Shown here piece after piece: positions 1 to 7,771 of a stretch of 9,922 nucleotides of DNA. The stretch's first letter is position 1. Every line of letters begins with the position of its first letter. The notes under the pieces were generated by a model. The model did not search any database. It was not told the origin of the DNA and saw only the letters and a program-made list of their open reading frames with translations. The stretch comes from an uncultured Holdemanella sp. (GTDB taxonomy: Bacteria > Bacillota_I > Bacilli_A > Erysipelotrichales > Erysipelotrichaceae). The translations under genes and the position numbers were made by a program. The DNA lies in NCBI RefSeq assembly GCF_934772795.1, contig NZ_CAKVMR010000075.1, forward strand, positions 1 through 9,922. The letters run 5' to 3'.

Positions 1-16
1 GTCTCTAAAATAAAAC

Positions 17-47
17 AGTTGATAATCACTGATTTGGATTATCAACT
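17..47 (-). terminator. Intrinsic terminator of the scfA-scfB-decarboxylase operon
   Basis: A perfect 11-bp inverted repeat (17-27 with 37-47) encloses a 9-nt loop. Read on the minus strand it is followed by a T-rich stretch (GTTTTATTTTA), while the plus-strand side has no T-run, so it terminates minus-strand transcription. It lies about 35 nt past the stop codon of the decarboxylase gene. A smaller 5-bp hairpin (54-58 with 64-68) sits between the stop codon and this stem. Nothing else is visible in positions 1-81. Confidence 0.8.
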
Positions 48-81
48 ATAAGCACGACTGCCTGTCGTACAAAAAGAGCTG

Positions 82-1410
82 TCATTCTTTGACAACTCGT
101 ACAGTTTCAATACCATAATATTTCATGACTTCTATTGCACTTGCACTGATTACTTCTCCTGGAATTACCGGAAGAATAGCTGGAGGACAAGATACAGTAA
201 TGCTTGAGCATATTTGTCCTAATGATTTAGAAACATCTACTTTCATGCTAGGCGCAAATAAAGCTTGGCGTACATTCATGGCTTTCTTAGCGTGTTCTAG
301 CTTAGGAAACGAATTGAATACAACTGACTTTCTTTCAATTCCACACAAACACTTCTCTAATCGATTAAAATCCTCTTTCGTATTATATGGAGATGGCATC
401 AATACAATATAGTCTGAATCATAAAATTCAGGATAAATATCACATTCCATTAAAAGATTTGCGATTTCATTTCCGGTATAGCCAAACTCTTTCGTTGAAA
501 TCGTTATCTTCATAGGTTCACCAGATAAAATTGTATATCCATGTTGAACTAAAGTATTCTTTAATAAATCAACACTACGAACACATTCAGACAAAGAGTT
601 TCTAAACGTATGATCCAACACATCATTTGCCGCATCTAAAGATGCCATAATCAAATAGGATGGGCTTGTGGAAGAAAAGTATTCCATAAAATGCTTTACG
701 TCATTTTTCCATACTTGATTCAAAGAATCACTTAAGTGAAGATAAGCTCCCCCAGTAAGTACGGGTAGTGTTTTATGAGCTGAATCACAACATAGATCAG
801 CTCCTAAATCAATGGGGTGTAATGATTGTTCAAGAAAACGAAGATATGCACCATGCGCATTATCAATGGCAAGTAATACATTGTGGTTTTTACATACGCT
901 AGCTAAAGACTTAATATCCAAAAGATTTCCTAAATAGTCTGGATTTGTCAGATATACGGCCGTCGGATTATTTCCAACAATTTCCTTTTCTAAATCTTTC
1001 GCATTAATCTTACAAGATAAGTAGTCACTATTTCCATAAAGCCATTCAATGTCAAAATCTAGTAGTGCTGCTGCATGAATAAAGCTTCTATGCGCATTTC
1101 TTCCTGCAAGAATCCTAGGTTTCTTCCCTTTACTTTTGGCATCTTGGCATAAGATTGTACACATTGTTTGAATACATAATGTTGATCCTTGGGTTGAGTA
1201 ATAGGTTGGACATCCAAATAAGGTTGAAGCATTTTGTTCACTTTCCTTAATGATTCCCTCTGCCGCAAACAATTCATCAGCTCCAGAAATTTCTGTAAGA
1301 TCCATTCCTTCAAAACCAAGAATGCCAGCACCTTTATGGCCTGGCATATGCATTCTTACAGGTGATTTTTCTTGATACGATTTTAGAAAACTAACAATCG
1401 GCGTCTTCAT
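82..1410 (-). CDS. Orn/Lys/Arg decarboxylase family PLP enzyme
   Basis: This 442-residue cytosolic protein belongs to the fold-type I PLP enzymes of the Orn/Lys/Arg decarboxylase major domain. Such enzymes remove the alpha-carboxyl from a basic amino acid to make a polyamine precursor. Visible family marks are HMPGHKG (21-27), QGST near 74-77 (phosphate binding), NAHRS (105-109), DNAHGA (183-188, with Asp183 for the pyridine nitrogen), S-A-H-K-T with the Schiff-base Lys213, and the C-terminal CPPAILPVIPGE (408-419). It lacks the long N-terminal wing domain of enterobacterial inducible decarboxylases and resembles the compact Bacillus SpeA/YaaO type. The start overlaps the end of scfB by 20 nt and has only a weak purine-rich site (GAAAGAAAAG), so translation is probably coupled to scfB. 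The substrate (arginine, lysine or ornithine) cannot be decided from sequence alone. The family assignment is firm. Confidence 0.93.
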   Translation of the reverse strand: MKTPIVSFLKSYQEKSPVRMHMPGHKGAGILGFEGMDLTEISGADELFAAEGIIKESEQNASTLFGCPTYYSTQGSTLCIQTMCTILCQDAKSKGKKPRILAGRNAHRSFIHAAALLDFDIEWLYGNSDYLSCKINAKDLEKEIVGNNPTAVYLTNPDYLGNLLDIKSLASVCKNHNVLLAIDNAHGAYLRFLEQSLHPIDLGADLCCDSAHKTLPVLTGGAYLHLSDSLNQVWKNDVKHFMEYFSSTSPSYLIMASLDAANDVLDHTFRNSLSECVRSVDLLKNTLVQHGYTILSGEPMKITISTKEFGYTGNEIANLLMECDIYPEFYDSDYIVLMPSPYNTKEDFNRLEKCLCGIERKSVVFNSFPKLEHAKKAMNVRQALFAPSMKVDVSKSLGQICSSITVSCPPAILPVIPGEVISASAIEVMKYYGIETVRVVKE

Positions 1411-2785
1411 GATTCTTTTCTTTCATATCACGAATAATGGCTACGGCAAGTGCACACTCTAGTCGTTTACAGAATAATTCACAACCCTCTTTATATACAC
1501 CTTTGACAGATCCTGTCGCATGGTAAGCATTGGCTGCACATCCTCCTGAACAATAAAGTCTTGCCCAGCAATCTGCACATTCTTTACGTGCATATACGTT
1601 GCATGATGCGAATTCATCCTGAATCTTTTTATTTGTGACACCCGTATAAATGTCACCTAATTTAAAGGCTTCTTCCCCTACAAATTGGTGGCAAGGATAT
1701 AAATCTCCCCATGGCGTAACGGCCATATATTCAGTTCCTGAACCACATCCTGAAATACGCTTATAGATACATGGTCCACCTTTTAAATCAATCATATAAT
1801 GATAGAAAGTAAATGGATCTTTCTTATCATCATAATCAAGCATCAACTTCGCTAAATCTTCATATTGTTTTTTCACAACTTCACAATCTGTTTCTGTTAA
1901 TGCTGCAGGATCATCCGATTTGGCAACCACTGGTTCCATACTTAATTCTCTAAATCCTAAATCTAACATTTGTTGCACATCTTTTAAGAAGTCTGGATTG
2001 GCATGAGTAAAAGTACCACGCATATAGTAATTTTTACCTTCACGAGCCTTAACTAATTTTTGGAATTTAGGAACGATTGTATCAAAACTTCCCTTACCAG
2101 AATAATCCACACGATAACGGTCATGAATTTCTTTACGTCCATCTAAACTTAAAACAACGTTGCTCATTTCTTTGTTCGCAAACTCGATTACGTCATCATC
2201 GATCAACATACCATTTGTCGTTAATGTAAAACGGAAATTCTTTCCAGCTTCTTTTTCAATACTACGAGCATATGCAACTAATTGTTTAACAACATCAAAG
2301 TTCATTAGTGGCTCTCCACCAAAGAAATCTACTTCTAAGTTTCTACGAGTACCTGAATTTTCCACCAAGAAATCAAGGGCACGTTTACCCGTTTCAAAAC
2401 TCATCAAAGCACGATCTCCATGATATTTTCCTTGGCTGGCAAAACAATAAGAACAATTTAAGTTACAAGTATGGGCAATATGAAGACATAAAGCTTTAAT
2501 CACGCCACTTGTCTTTGCTTTTAGCTGTCCTGCCATTGGCTCATATGTATCTTCACTAAATAAACGACCTTGTTCTTTTAATTCTAAAATTTGATCGTAA
2601 CACTCTTCTAATTCAGATGTTTCTACTTCAGGATATTTCTCCTTCATTTCTAGAACTAAAGCATTTTTATCCTTATCCAAAAATCCAGCAATCATATCAT
2701 AGGCAATTTCATCTACCACATGAATGCTTCCTGAACAAATATCCAATACAATATTCTGATTAAACATCTTATACTGATGAATCAT
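1391..2785 (-). CDS. scfB: SCIFF peptide maturase, radical SAM/SPASM
   Basis: This 464-residue radical SAM enzyme is expected to form thioether cross-links in the SCIFF precursor encoded just upstream. Residues 1 to about 85 resemble a PqqD-like RiPP recognition element that binds the leader. The radical SAM core has the CX3CX2C iron-sulfur motif at Cys107, Cys111 and Cys114, and GGEP at 156-159 for SAM binding. The SPASM-type C-terminal half carries cysteines for auxiliary clusters: Cys339, 347, 365, 395, then CX2CX5CX3C (403, 406, 412, 416), then 435 and 439. The start has a strong GGGAGG site 8 nt upstream. Pairing with an adjacent scfA gene makes the call specific; the characterised relative is CteB of Thermoanaerobacter. 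The spacer upstream holds terminator-like hairpins, and the gene's 3' end overlaps the decarboxylase start. Confidence 0.96.
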   Translation of the reverse strand: MIHQYKMFNQNIVLDICSGSIHVVDEIAYDMIAGFLDKDKNALVLEMKEKYPEVETSELEECYDQILELKEQGRLFSEDTYEPMAGQLKAKTSGVIKALCLHIAHTCNLNCSYCFASQGKYHGDRALMSFETGKRALDFLVENSGTRRNLEVDFFGGEPLMNFDVVKQLVAYARSIEKEAGKNFRFTLTTNGMLIDDDVIEFANKEMSNVVLSLDGRKEIHDRYRVDYSGKGSFDTIVPKFQKLVKAREGKNYYMRGTFTHANPDFLKDVQQMLDLGFRELSMEPVVAKSDDPAALTETDCEVVKKQYEDLAKLMLDYDDKKDPFTFYHYMIDLKGGPCIYKRISGCGSGTEYMAVTPWGDLYPCHQFVGEEAFKLGDIYTGVTNKKIQDEFASCNVYARKECADCWARLYCSGGCAANAYHATGSVKGVYKEGCELFCKRLECALAVAIIRDMKEKNHEDADC

Positions 2786-2811
2786 GTATTATTCCTCCCT
2801 CATATTTAAAA

Positions 2812-2834
2812 AATGCTGCCTTAAAGGCGGCATT
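2812..2834 (-). terminator. Second hairpin in the scfA-scfB spacer, terminator-like
   Basis: Segments 2826-2834 and 2812-2820 are complementary over 9 positions with one C/A mismatch on the minus-strand RNA, around a 5-nt loop. Six consecutive T residues (2813-2808, minus strand) follow directly. This is the shape of an intrinsic terminator placed about 23 nt before the scfB start. It probably lets only part of the transcription from scfA continue into scfB. Confidence 0.6.
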
Positions 2835-2836
2835 AA

Positions 2837-2860
2837 AAATGCCGAATTACTTCGGCATTT
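2837..2860 (-). terminator. First hairpin after scfA, terminator-like
   Basis: A perfect 10-bp stem (2837-2846 with 2851-2860) and 4-nt loop begins 5 nt after the scfA stop codon. On the minus strand the stem ends in a short T-run (ATTTTTAA). It can act as a partial terminator or as a 3' stabiliser for the small scfA message. Its 3' arm can also pair with the next segment (2828-2834), so the two hairpins of this spacer compete with a third structure. Confidence 0.65.
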
Positions 2861-2865
2861 CTTAA

Positions 2866-3018
2866 TTACTTACTTTCTTTATTATTTTCGCAAGCTTGGT
2901 TTGCAATTCCACAGCTAGTTTTACAAGCTGATTGGCAAGAAGTTTGGCATTCTCCACATCCACCATTTTTTGCGCTTTCACACAAGTTACGAGTATCTAC
3001 TGTATTAATATGTTTCAT
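2866..3018 (-). CDS. scfA: SCIFF ranthipeptide precursor
   Basis: A 50-residue ORF starting MKHINTVDTRNLC and containing CGECQTSCQSACKTSC matches the SCIFF family (six cysteines in forty-five residues), found in nearly all Clostridia. The core cysteines are 21, 24, 28, 32, 36 and 43; a seventh, Cys13, lies in the leader part. The maturase gene scfB follows 80 nt later in the same orientation. A promoter with a 17-nt spacer lies just upstream, and a GGGGG ribosome-binding element precedes the ATG by about 10 nt. In the characterised homologue CteA a thioether joins Cys32 to Thr37; here residue 37 is Gly, so the cross-link may differ. No dedicated transporter or protease is adjacent. The biological role of SCIFF peptides is poorly settled; a signalling role has been proposed for ranthipeptides. 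Confidence 0.96.
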   Translation of the reverse strand: MKHINTVDTRNLCESAKNGGCGECQTSCQSACKTSCGIANQACENNKESK

Positions 3019-3048
3019 GATTATATACCCCCATATAAATTCCTTTTT

Positions 3049-3077
3049 ATTTTAACACGCCAACCAAATAATATCAA
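3049..3077 (-). promoter_or_regulatory. scfA promoter, sigma-A type
   Basis: On the minus strand, TTGATA (3072-3077) and TAAAAT (3049-3054) are separated by exactly 17 nt; each matches the vegetative consensus at five of six positions. The predicted start is near position 3042, about 24 nt before the scfA ATG. The -35 box starts just past the U-tract of the terminator for the preceding operon, so the SCIFF operon is set up as a separate transcription unit. Confidence 0.75.
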
Positions 3078-3082
3078 ATATA

Positions 3083-3106
3083 AAAGGCATTCCGAAGAAT
3101 ACCTTT
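3083..3106 (-). terminator. Intrinsic terminator of the MMPL/heptad operon
   Basis: A 10-bp stem (3083-3092 with 3097-3106, one G-U pair) is closed by a C(UUCG)G tetraloop on the minus strand and followed by TTTTATATTT. It begins 5 nt past the stop codon of the heptad-repeat gene. The UUCG loop is an unusually stable cap, which supports a real terminator. Confidence 0.85.
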
Positions 3107-3111
3107 ATTAA

Positions 3112-5616
3112 CTATTTAGAACTTTCTTCCTTAGTACGGAATACGTAACGACTTGTTACTGTAGCACCTTCTGGAGCACCAGAGTAAGAAGCATATTCTT
3201 TATTCATAGCTTTGATTTCATCCATTACACTCTGTAATGTTTCAAGTTCTCCAACACCTAAATCAACCTTTTCTTTTAATTGATCCAATCCTTCAGACTT
3301 GAATTGTTCATTACCTTCGTATAATTCTTTAGCACCTGAATTCAATGTTTCAAATGCTTCACCTAGTGTATCTAATCCATCAGCCATTTCATTGAATGTT
3401 CCACTCTGTCCTGCAAGTGTACCTGTTGCTTGTGATAATGCACTAGCACCACCATTTAATGTAGCACTATTAGAAGATAATGTTTTACTTCCCTGGGCTA
3501 CTTGAGTAATACCTGCTTCAGATTTCTTTTGAAGTTGTGTTAATCCAGCATTTACTTGTTGAACTCCACCTAAGATACCTTCAGAACCTGCAGATAATTT
3601 CTTAGCAGCAGCTTGTAATTTTGTAACCAATTCTTTGAAATTCATTGTAGAACTTGCTGATGTATAAGTATCTAACATACTATTCATTTGACCTAATGTA
3701 TTGATTGCATATTGAACATCGCCAGCTAATCCAGCAGTTCCATCTAAATTTTCACCTAAGATAAGTTTCTTTGCACCATTTAATTGGTCGTTCATAGCCG
3801 ATAAAGTCCCTTTTATTTTATCAATTTCTTCATTTAATGTTTCAATATCTTTTGCTAAACCAGTTGTATCAACTTCATCAAATGACTTTAATTTACCTAA
3901 ATCAACATGATTTAATAACATTCCATTTTCAGCACTTGGTGTGGCAACCTTAACAGATGAAGCATCACCTAATTTATATGCACGAATTTGAGAAGCTAAT
4001 TTTGTATTTCCATCAGCTTCAGCCTTTTTAGCTGCATCTTCAATTGTACTATTTGCGTTTGTATAAGCAGCATCAATATTACCATTTGCCTTAGCTACAG
4101 CAGATGTAATTTGTGAATTAATTGCATCAATTTGATTATTAATATCTTTTACTTTATTTGTAATATCTGTATTATGTGAATCAATAATTGTTTTATCATT
4201 ATTAATTTGAGCTTGCAAAGTGTAAACGTCTTTCATTACAGCTCCGATTTTTTGAGTTAATTCTCCCGTTTCTGAATTAGCTAAATTATCTAATGTTTTT
4301 ACAGCTTCACCTAGTGTAGTTTGTAAAGTTGTCAATGTTTTTACATCATTACCCAAAAGTGTCTTCATACCTTCTAATGTTTTCATAGATGAAGCAACTT
4401 GATTTTGCATAGTCTCTAATTGGTCTGGAGTAATCGCATTTACTTCTGCTTCTAATTGTTTTAAACCCTCATTTAATGCTGTTGCACCATCTAATAAATT
4501 AGTTTTTCCTTGACCTAAGTTACCAGAAACTCCATTTTGAATTTGAGAAACACCCTGTGGAATTCCATACAATTGTTGGCTTCCAGCAGCTAATGTATCC
4601 ACACCATTTGTATAAGCAATTAAACCTGTTTGTAATACTTTGACACCATCATTTAATTGGATTGCACCTGCAGACAATTGTCTTACTTGATCAGAAGAAC
4701 CAACTAATGGAGCGGCTTGTTCTTTTAATTGAGTTGTTCCATCATACAATTGTTTAGATCCATCAATCAATTGATCATCGGCTTCAATTAATTGGTCAAT
4801 TCCATCTGTTAATTCAGATACAGAACCAATGTCACCTAATTCACTTGCCAAATCAATTTCGTTTGTCATACCAACCATGATAGATCCTAAATCAAAATTA
4901 TTGACATCCGCTTCTACTGTTACATCATCACTGATTCCTAATTGATTATTTACTTTGTCTAAACCTGCAGATTTTAATGTTTCATTCAAACCTGGAATAT
5001 TCGCAAATGCCAACATTTCATTGGTTCCATCATTTACAATCTTACCAGATTCACACTTCACATTTGTAAAGTTACCAGTACTCATGTTCAACATTCCACC
5101 AGCTAAATAACTAGGGTGAATTACAATAGATTTACCGTTGATATTTTTAACTTCTGAATAGTTATTTGTGAAAGAAATAGTTAATTTTAAATGACCAGAC
5201 TTACCTTCCATATCTTTTGCAGACATTTCTTGACCATCTAATTCATAACGAATCTTAACAGATACTGGAAGTTGTTTTGTGGCTGTTCCTTCATAATACA
5301 CATCATTTCCTTTCGCATTCCATGTATATGTATTTCCGTCTTTTGAAGGTTTTTCATTTGATTTAATGTTCTTGACATCTTTTAAGTTTAAAGTTTCTTT
5401 AATATTATTAATTCCATCCTCATCATGTAACCAGCTAGATACGATTGTATCACTGATTGAACCATCTGAGTTTAATACAGAATAAACTGTTTCTGTTTTT
5501 TCTGTAGGATTTTCATCATTACTCTGTGCAAATACAGTCACTGGCATCATACTACCTGCCATAACTGCACTCAACAATACACTACCAACTACTTTTACTG
5601 TATGATTTAAATTCAT
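3112..5616 (-). CDS. Secreted Leu-x-x-Gly heptad-repeat protein partnered with MMPL transporter
   Basis: This 834-residue exported protein is encoded directly after the MMPL transporter (2 nt gap). I chose the ATG at 5616 because AAAGGAG sits 7 nt before it and a Sec signal peptide follows (hydrophobic stretch about residues 8-28, likely cleavage after VFA at 28-30); an upstream in-frame ATG would add 13 charged residues and overlap the transporter gene. After a beta-rich N-terminal part (about 40-240) come Leu-x-x-Gly heptads at about 269-377 and 674-770, as in YhgE/Pip-type extracellular regions, flanking a long predicted coiled-coil middle. Unlike YhgE/Pip proteins, it shows no membrane segment, lipobox or LPXTG at the C-terminus, so it seems released or held by protein contacts. 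A role as an extracellular accessory to the transporter is inferred; substrate and mechanism are unknown. Confidence 0.85.
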   Translation of the reverse strand: MNLNHTVKVVGSVLLSAVMAGSMMPVTVFAQSNDENPTEKTETVYSVLNSDGSISDTIVSSWLHDEDGINNIKETLNLKDVKNIKSNEKPSKDGNTYTWNAKGNDVYYEGTATKQLPVSVKIRYELDGQEMSAKDMEGKSGHLKLTISFTNNYSEVKNINGKSIVIHPSYLAGGMLNMSTGNFTNVKCESGKIVNDGTNEMLAFANIPGLNETLKSAGLDKVNNQLGISDDVTVEADVNNFDLGSIMVGMTNEIDLASELGDIGSVSELTDGIDQLIEADDQLIDGSKQLYDGTTQLKEQAAPLVGSSDQVRQLSAGAIQLNDGVKVLQTGLIAYTNGVDTLAAGSQQLYGIPQGVSQIQNGVSGNLGQGKTNLLDGATALNEGLKQLEAEVNAITPDQLETMQNQVASSMKTLEGMKTLLGNDVKTLTTLQTTLGEAVKTLDNLANSETGELTQKIGAVMKDVYTLQAQINNDKTIIDSHNTDITNKVKDINNQIDAINSQITSAVAKANGNIDAAYTNANSTIEDAAKKAEADGNTKLASQIRAYKLGDASSVKVATPSAENGMLLNHVDLGKLKSFDEVDTTGLAKDIETLNEEIDKIKGTLSAMNDQLNGAKKLILGENLDGTAGLAGDVQYAINTLGQMNSMLDTYTSASSTMNFKELVTKLQAAAKKLSAGSEGILGGVQQVNAGLTQLQKKSEAGITQVAQGSKTLSSNSATLNGGASALSQATGTLAGQSGTFNEMADGLDTLGEAFETLNSGAKELYEGNEQFKSEGLDQLKEKVDLGVGELETLQSVMDEIKAMNKEYASYSGAPEGATVTSRYVFRTKEESSK

Positions 5617-5618
5617 AT

Positions 5619-7700
5619 TTATTCTCCTTTCGCTTCCATGTTTGATTCTGGCCAATTCTTTGTAGTCTTTTCAATAAACTTGTGGCAGAAAATCAACAAT
5701 GAAGGCAATACTAATAAGATACTTACGACTGAAATTAATGCACCACGTGCTAATAAGATAACTAATGATTTGATCAAATCCATCTTAGCTACAAAACTTA
5801 CACCAATACATGCGGCGAAGAATGAGAATCCACTTGTCATAATTGACACGCTCGATTTTTCCATCGCAATCAAAGCAGCTTCCTTAACCTTCTTACCATG
5901 CGATAATTCTTCTTTAAAACGCGTTGTCATTAAGATGGCATAGTCTACTGTAGCACCCAATTGAATAGTTCCAATAACCATACTTGCGATAAATGGAAGT
6001 GTAGTTCCTGTAAAGAATGGAATACCCATATTGATTGTGATCGCAAATTCAATTGTTAGTACTAAAATGACTGGAAGTGCAAATGATTTAAATGTTAAGG
6101 CAACAATGATAAAGATCATGATTACAGATAATACGTTAACCATCGCAAAGTCTGTATCCGTTGTTGTGATCAAATCACGTGTCATACTTCCTTCACCACC
6201 AATCATACCCTTCTTATCATATTTATGAATGATGGTATCCATTTTATCTAACTGTGTATTTAATTCATCGGTTGCAGCTTTATAATCACTGTTCACAACA
6301 ATTAATTTCTTTCCACCATTTTGGAAAATATCCTTTACTACACTTGGAGTAAAGTTGGATGCAAGTCCTGGACCCACAAACTCTTCATACGCTAATACGT
6401 TATGAATACCTTTTAAATCTTTGATTTCAGAACACATATTCTGAATTTCATTCGTTGTTAATGTATCATCTACTAAAACGAAATGAGTTGTTGTCATATC
6501 AAATTTATCTTTTAACTGATTTGTACCAATGATACTCGCAAAATCACCTGGCATACCAGAAATCAAATCATAATAGATATTTGTATGTGCCTGACCATAT
6601 CCAAATGGAATGAAAATCAATACGAAGGCAACAAGAATCTTTTTATAATGTCTAATGACAAAACGAGGAACTCTATGTAACTCATTCAAAATTGTTTTAT
6701 GTTTGTACTTTTCAATCGTCTTATCAAAGAACATCAACAAACTTGGCAAAATGAAGATAGTTGATAATACACCAAGAACTACACCTTTTGCCATAACGAT
6801 ACCAATATCTCTACCTAGTGTTAACTGCATAACACATAGTGCAACGAAACCAGCAATCGTTGTGATTGAACTTGAAGTAATTGAAGTAAACGTAGCTTTA
6901 ATTGCCTTAGCCATAGCCTCTTCATTTGGAAGATTTTGTTTTTCTTCTTGATATCTATGTAATAAGAAGATGGAATAATCCAATGTTACAGCTAACTGTA
7001 ACACAACGGCCAAAGCCTTAGTGATATAACTAATTTCACCTAAGAATACGTTTGTACCAAAGTTATAAACGATTGGGAAAATCATTCCTAACATAAATAC
7101 AACTGGAGCAATCGTACTCTCTAATCCTAAGAACAATACAATCATACATAATACAACCGCAATACCTGCATAGATTGGCGTATCATGTTCTGTTTGATCT
7201 TTAGTATCTTCACTGATGGCTGACATACCACCTAAATAACAATCGTCTTTTGTATATTTTTTAATTTTACTGATCGCATTCATTGTACGCATTGACGACG
7301 TTGGCTCTTTAAACGTAACAATCATCATTGTACTGTCGCCAGAATATAACATATCCTGAATGCTTTCTGGAATCGCCTGTTTTGGAACAGAGATATCTAA
7401 TACATCATCTCTCCAAATACATTTTTCAACTCCATCAATTTTATTGATCTCTTCCTTAATTTTTGCGGCCTCTTGATCAGACTTGTTGTTGACAACCAAG
7501 AAGTCTACACTCGATAAGTTAAAATCATCTCCAAGAATCTTTTGTGTTTTCATAGATTCTGAAGTTGAAGGTAAATAAGATAATAAATCGTAATTAATAT
7601 TTGTATTGAAATAACCAATTGCACTTGGAATCAAAAGAACAATGGCTACAGCCAAAATCATATTACGATATTTAACTATCCATTTTGACATCTTATCCAT
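5619..7700 (-). CDS. MMPL family RND-type membrane transporter
   Basis: This 693-residue integral membrane protein has the two-fold RND layout. TM1 lies at about 13-31, followed by a large external loop to about 172 and TM2-6 to about 325. TM7 lies at about 353-370, followed by a second external loop to about 515 and TM8-12 to about 674. The paired Asp-Tyr motifs that form the proton relay in MmpL3-like proteins are present in both halves: Asp241-Tyr242 in TM4 and Asp586-Tyr587 in TM10. Such proteins use the proton gradient to export lipids, drugs or other hydrophobic compounds. The ATG at 7700 is preceded by GGTGAT at 5 nt; Met4 is a possible alternative. The Shine-Dalgarno of the next gene is embedded in the last codons (Lys-Gly-Glu-stop). 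A divergent TetR gene lies 184 bp upstream, which suggests ligand-dependent repression. Confidence 0.93.
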   Translation of the reverse strand: MDKMSKWIVKYRNMILAVAIVLLIPSAIGYFNTNINYDLLSYLPSTSESMKTQKILGDDFNLSSVDFLVVNNKSDQEAAKIKEEINKIDGVEKCIWRDDVLDISVPKQAIPESIQDMLYSGDSTMMIVTFKEPTSSMRTMNAISKIKKYTKDDCYLGGMSAISEDTKDQTEHDTPIYAGIAVVLCMIVLFLGLESTIAPVVFMLGMIFPIVYNFGTNVFLGEISYITKALAVVLQLAVTLDYSIFLLHRYQEEKQNLPNEEAMAKAIKATFTSITSSSITTIAGFVALCVMQLTLGRDIGIVMAKGVVLGVLSTIFILPSLLMFFDKTIEKYKHKTILNELHRVPRFVIRHYKKILVAFVLIFIPFGYGQAHTNIYYDLISGMPGDFASIIGTNQLKDKFDMTTTHFVLVDDTLTTNEIQNMCSEIKDLKGIHNVLAYEEFVGPGLASNFTPSVVKDIFQNGGKKLIVVNSDYKAATDELNTQLDKMDTIIHKYDKKGMIGGEGSMTRDLITTTDTDFAMVNVLSVIMIFIIVALTFKSFALPVILVLTIEFAITINMGIPFFTGTTLPFIASMVIGTIQLGATVDYAILMTTRFKEELSHGKKVKEAALIAMEKSSVSIMTSGFSFFAACIGVSFVAKMDLIKSLVILLARGALISVVSILLVLPSLLIFCHKFIEKTTKNWPESNMEAKGE
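5624..5630 (-). promoter_or_regulatory. Ribosome binding site that fixes the heptad-protein start
   Basis: AAAGGAG on the minus strand is 7 nt before the ATG at 5616 and lies inside the last codons of the transporter gene. It supports the start at 5616 over an in-frame ATG at 5655 and indicates coupled translation of transporter and secreted partner. Confidence 0.85.
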
Positions 7701-7742
7701 ATCGAATCACCTTTTTTCTATCCTTTCCTTTACTACGTGAAG

Positions 7743-7771
7743 AGTATAGTACCAAACTGACCACTAGTCAA
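7743..7771 (-). promoter_or_regulatory. MMPL operon promoter
   Basis: On the minus strand, TTGACT (7766-7771) and TATACT (7743-7748) are separated by exactly 17 nt, each matching the vegetative consensus at five of six positions. The start of transcription is predicted near 7736, giving a leader of about 36 nt before the transporter ATG at 7700. The spacer and -35 box are overlapped by a TGAC-N5-GTCA inverted repeat, which makes this a repressible promoter. Confidence 0.75.
7758..7770. promoter_or_regulatory. Candidate TetR operator overlapping the MMPL -35 box
   Basis: The 13-bp sequence TGACCACTAGTCA is an inverted repeat (TGAC-N5-GTCA) placed over the -35 element and upstream part of the spacer of the transporter promoter. 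This is where a repressor would block RNA polymerase, and the divergent gene encodes a TetR-family protein. A lone GGTCA half-site recurs at 7829-7833, closer to tetR. The half-sites are short, so the exact operator extent is uncertain. Confidence 0.5.

Noticed and set aside
1059..1331. Second minus-strand frame of 90 codons inside the decarboxylase gene
   Set aside because: It is an out-of-frame shadow of the decarboxylase, which keeps all family motifs in its own frame.
5617..5655. N-terminal extension of the heptad protein from an ATG at 5655
   Set aside because: It would add a charged segment ahead of a clean signal peptide and overlap the transporter gene, while a strong Shine-Dalgarno supports 5616.
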